A stretch of 6,191 nt of DNA from assembly GCA_016789485.1 (NCBI GenBank), contig JAEURE010000174.1, forward strand, positions 1 to 6,191, given 5' to 3'. Below, one piece after another: positions 5,709 through 6,191 of this stretch (positions within the stretch are counted from its first letter, which is position 1; every line of letters begins with the position of its first letter). The notes below the pieces were generated by a model. It did not search any database. It saw only the letters and a program-made list of their open reading frames with translations, and was not told the DNA's origin. The DNA comes from Anaerolineales bacterium (GTDB lineage Bacteria; Chloroflexota; Anaerolineae; Anaerolineales; Villigracilaceae). A program made the translations under genes and the position numbers.

Positions 5709-6191
5709 TTACTTCCTCTGTTTCTTTAGCAGCGCTTCATACACAAACTCGGGAATATCCGCAACCCTATATATTTGGATGTATTCAAGCCCATTAATAT
5801 AAATTAGCTTTTCAGGTTCCACCACCCCCTCGAATTCAACGAGAATTTTTTCCGTTTCCGGGTGAATGCTGCGAGTGATAGGATAAAGCACCAGATAATC
5901 CGAAGACTTTATTTCATTCGTGATCGTTTGGAAATCATCATTGATCAAATAAACTCGCTTGAAGACCAATGTTTCACCAGGAAAGTAAAAAGAAAACGTC
6001 CCCATACCATTATAGACATAAGCTTGAATATTCTGAGCATTTGGCTTTTCAGAAAGATAATCTGCCGCTTGCGAGAGTCCTTCGCCATAGCCGAGGGTTG
6101 CCGCCCGCTCTGCAAAAGGATTCTTATACGTGAAATAATACGGCGCATACGGAAGCCCAAAGCCAATCTGCAGGGCGATCAAAATCACCAC
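5709..6191 (-). CDS. ArnT/GT39-like membrane glycosyltransferase, C-terminal part only
   Basis: Only the last 160 codons are in the window; the frame runs in from the right edge and stops at TAA 5709-5711, so the true start lies outside. The visible part begins with what looks like the final membrane helix (VILIALQIGFGLPYAPYYF). It continues with a YFTYKNPF...GYGEGLSQAADYL pattern and then FYFPGE, which I recognise from the outer C-terminal part of phospholipid-carrier-dependent glycosyltransferases common in Chloroflexota. The rest (about 130 residues) would be an extracytoplasmic domain. The catalytic N-terminal loops are not visible, so the sugar and acceptor cannot be inferred. A strong terminator lies just downstream, and a broken copy of the same C-terminus lies beyond that, in the same orientation. 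Confidence 0.7.
   Translation of the reverse strand: MVILIALQIGFGLPYAPYYFTYKNPFAERAATLGYGEGLSQAADYLSEKPNAQNIQAYVYNGMGTFSFYFPGETLVFKRVYLINDDFQTITNEIKSSDYLVLYPITRSIHPETEKILVEFEGVVEPEKLIYINGLEYIQIYRVADIPEFVYEALLKKQRK

Overview
The window looks like a stretch of a free-living bacterial chromosome, most likely a member of the Chloroflexota (Anaerolineae-like). That assignment is an inference from the style of the proteins: a YkcB-like membrane glycosyltransferase, a YHYH-domain lipoprotein, a NarL-type sensor kinase with a multi-helix membrane sensor, and an ArnT-like glycosyltransferase C-terminus. No rRNA or other phylogenetic marker is present. No tRNA, CRISPR array, insertion sequence or integrase was recognised.

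Layout, left to right. (1) 1-1307, minus strand: a sensor histidine kinase of the HisKA_3 (NarL/DesK) type. It is complete at its N-terminus and cut by the left edge a few residues before its expected end. Its partner response regulator would be expected just outside the window. (2) 1308-1640: a divergent intergenic region with a perfect inverted repeat (CATGACA-N2-TGTCATG core), a cluster of TCATG half-sites and an ACATA/TATGT hairpin region. (3) 1641-3779, plus strand: a 712-residue multi-pass glycosyltransferase of the YkcB/GT39-like group, carrying a cysteine-containing module in its large extracytoplasmic loop. A strong hairpin terminator follows at 3809-3850. (4) 3855-3870: a second copy of the inverted-repeat operator. 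(5) 3981-5213, plus strand: a 410-residue lipoprotein with a His-rich segment, a YHYH domain and, at its C-terminus, the same cysteine module as the glycosyltransferase. A bidirectional terminator follows at 5229-5263. (6) 5269-5530, minus strand: a decayed C-terminal remnant of a glycosyltransferase. (7) 5664-5703 is a perfect 17-bp-stem terminator, and 5709-6191 (minus) is the C-terminal end of the intact paralogue of that remnant, cut by the right edge.

How it may work together (inference): the two-component system would bind the shared CATGACA-N2-TGTCATG sites and control its own operon and the YHYH lipoprotein, and perhaps the glycosyltransferase as well. The glycosyltransferase and the lipoprotein share a 40-residue module with identical cysteine spacing (C-x8-C-x12-C-x10-C) on the outer face of the membrane, which suggests that they act on a common surface structure or bind the same partner. 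The candidate new system is therefore a regulated cell-envelope module made of kinase, glycosyltransferase and YHYH lipoprotein, tied together by a shared operator and a shared protein module.
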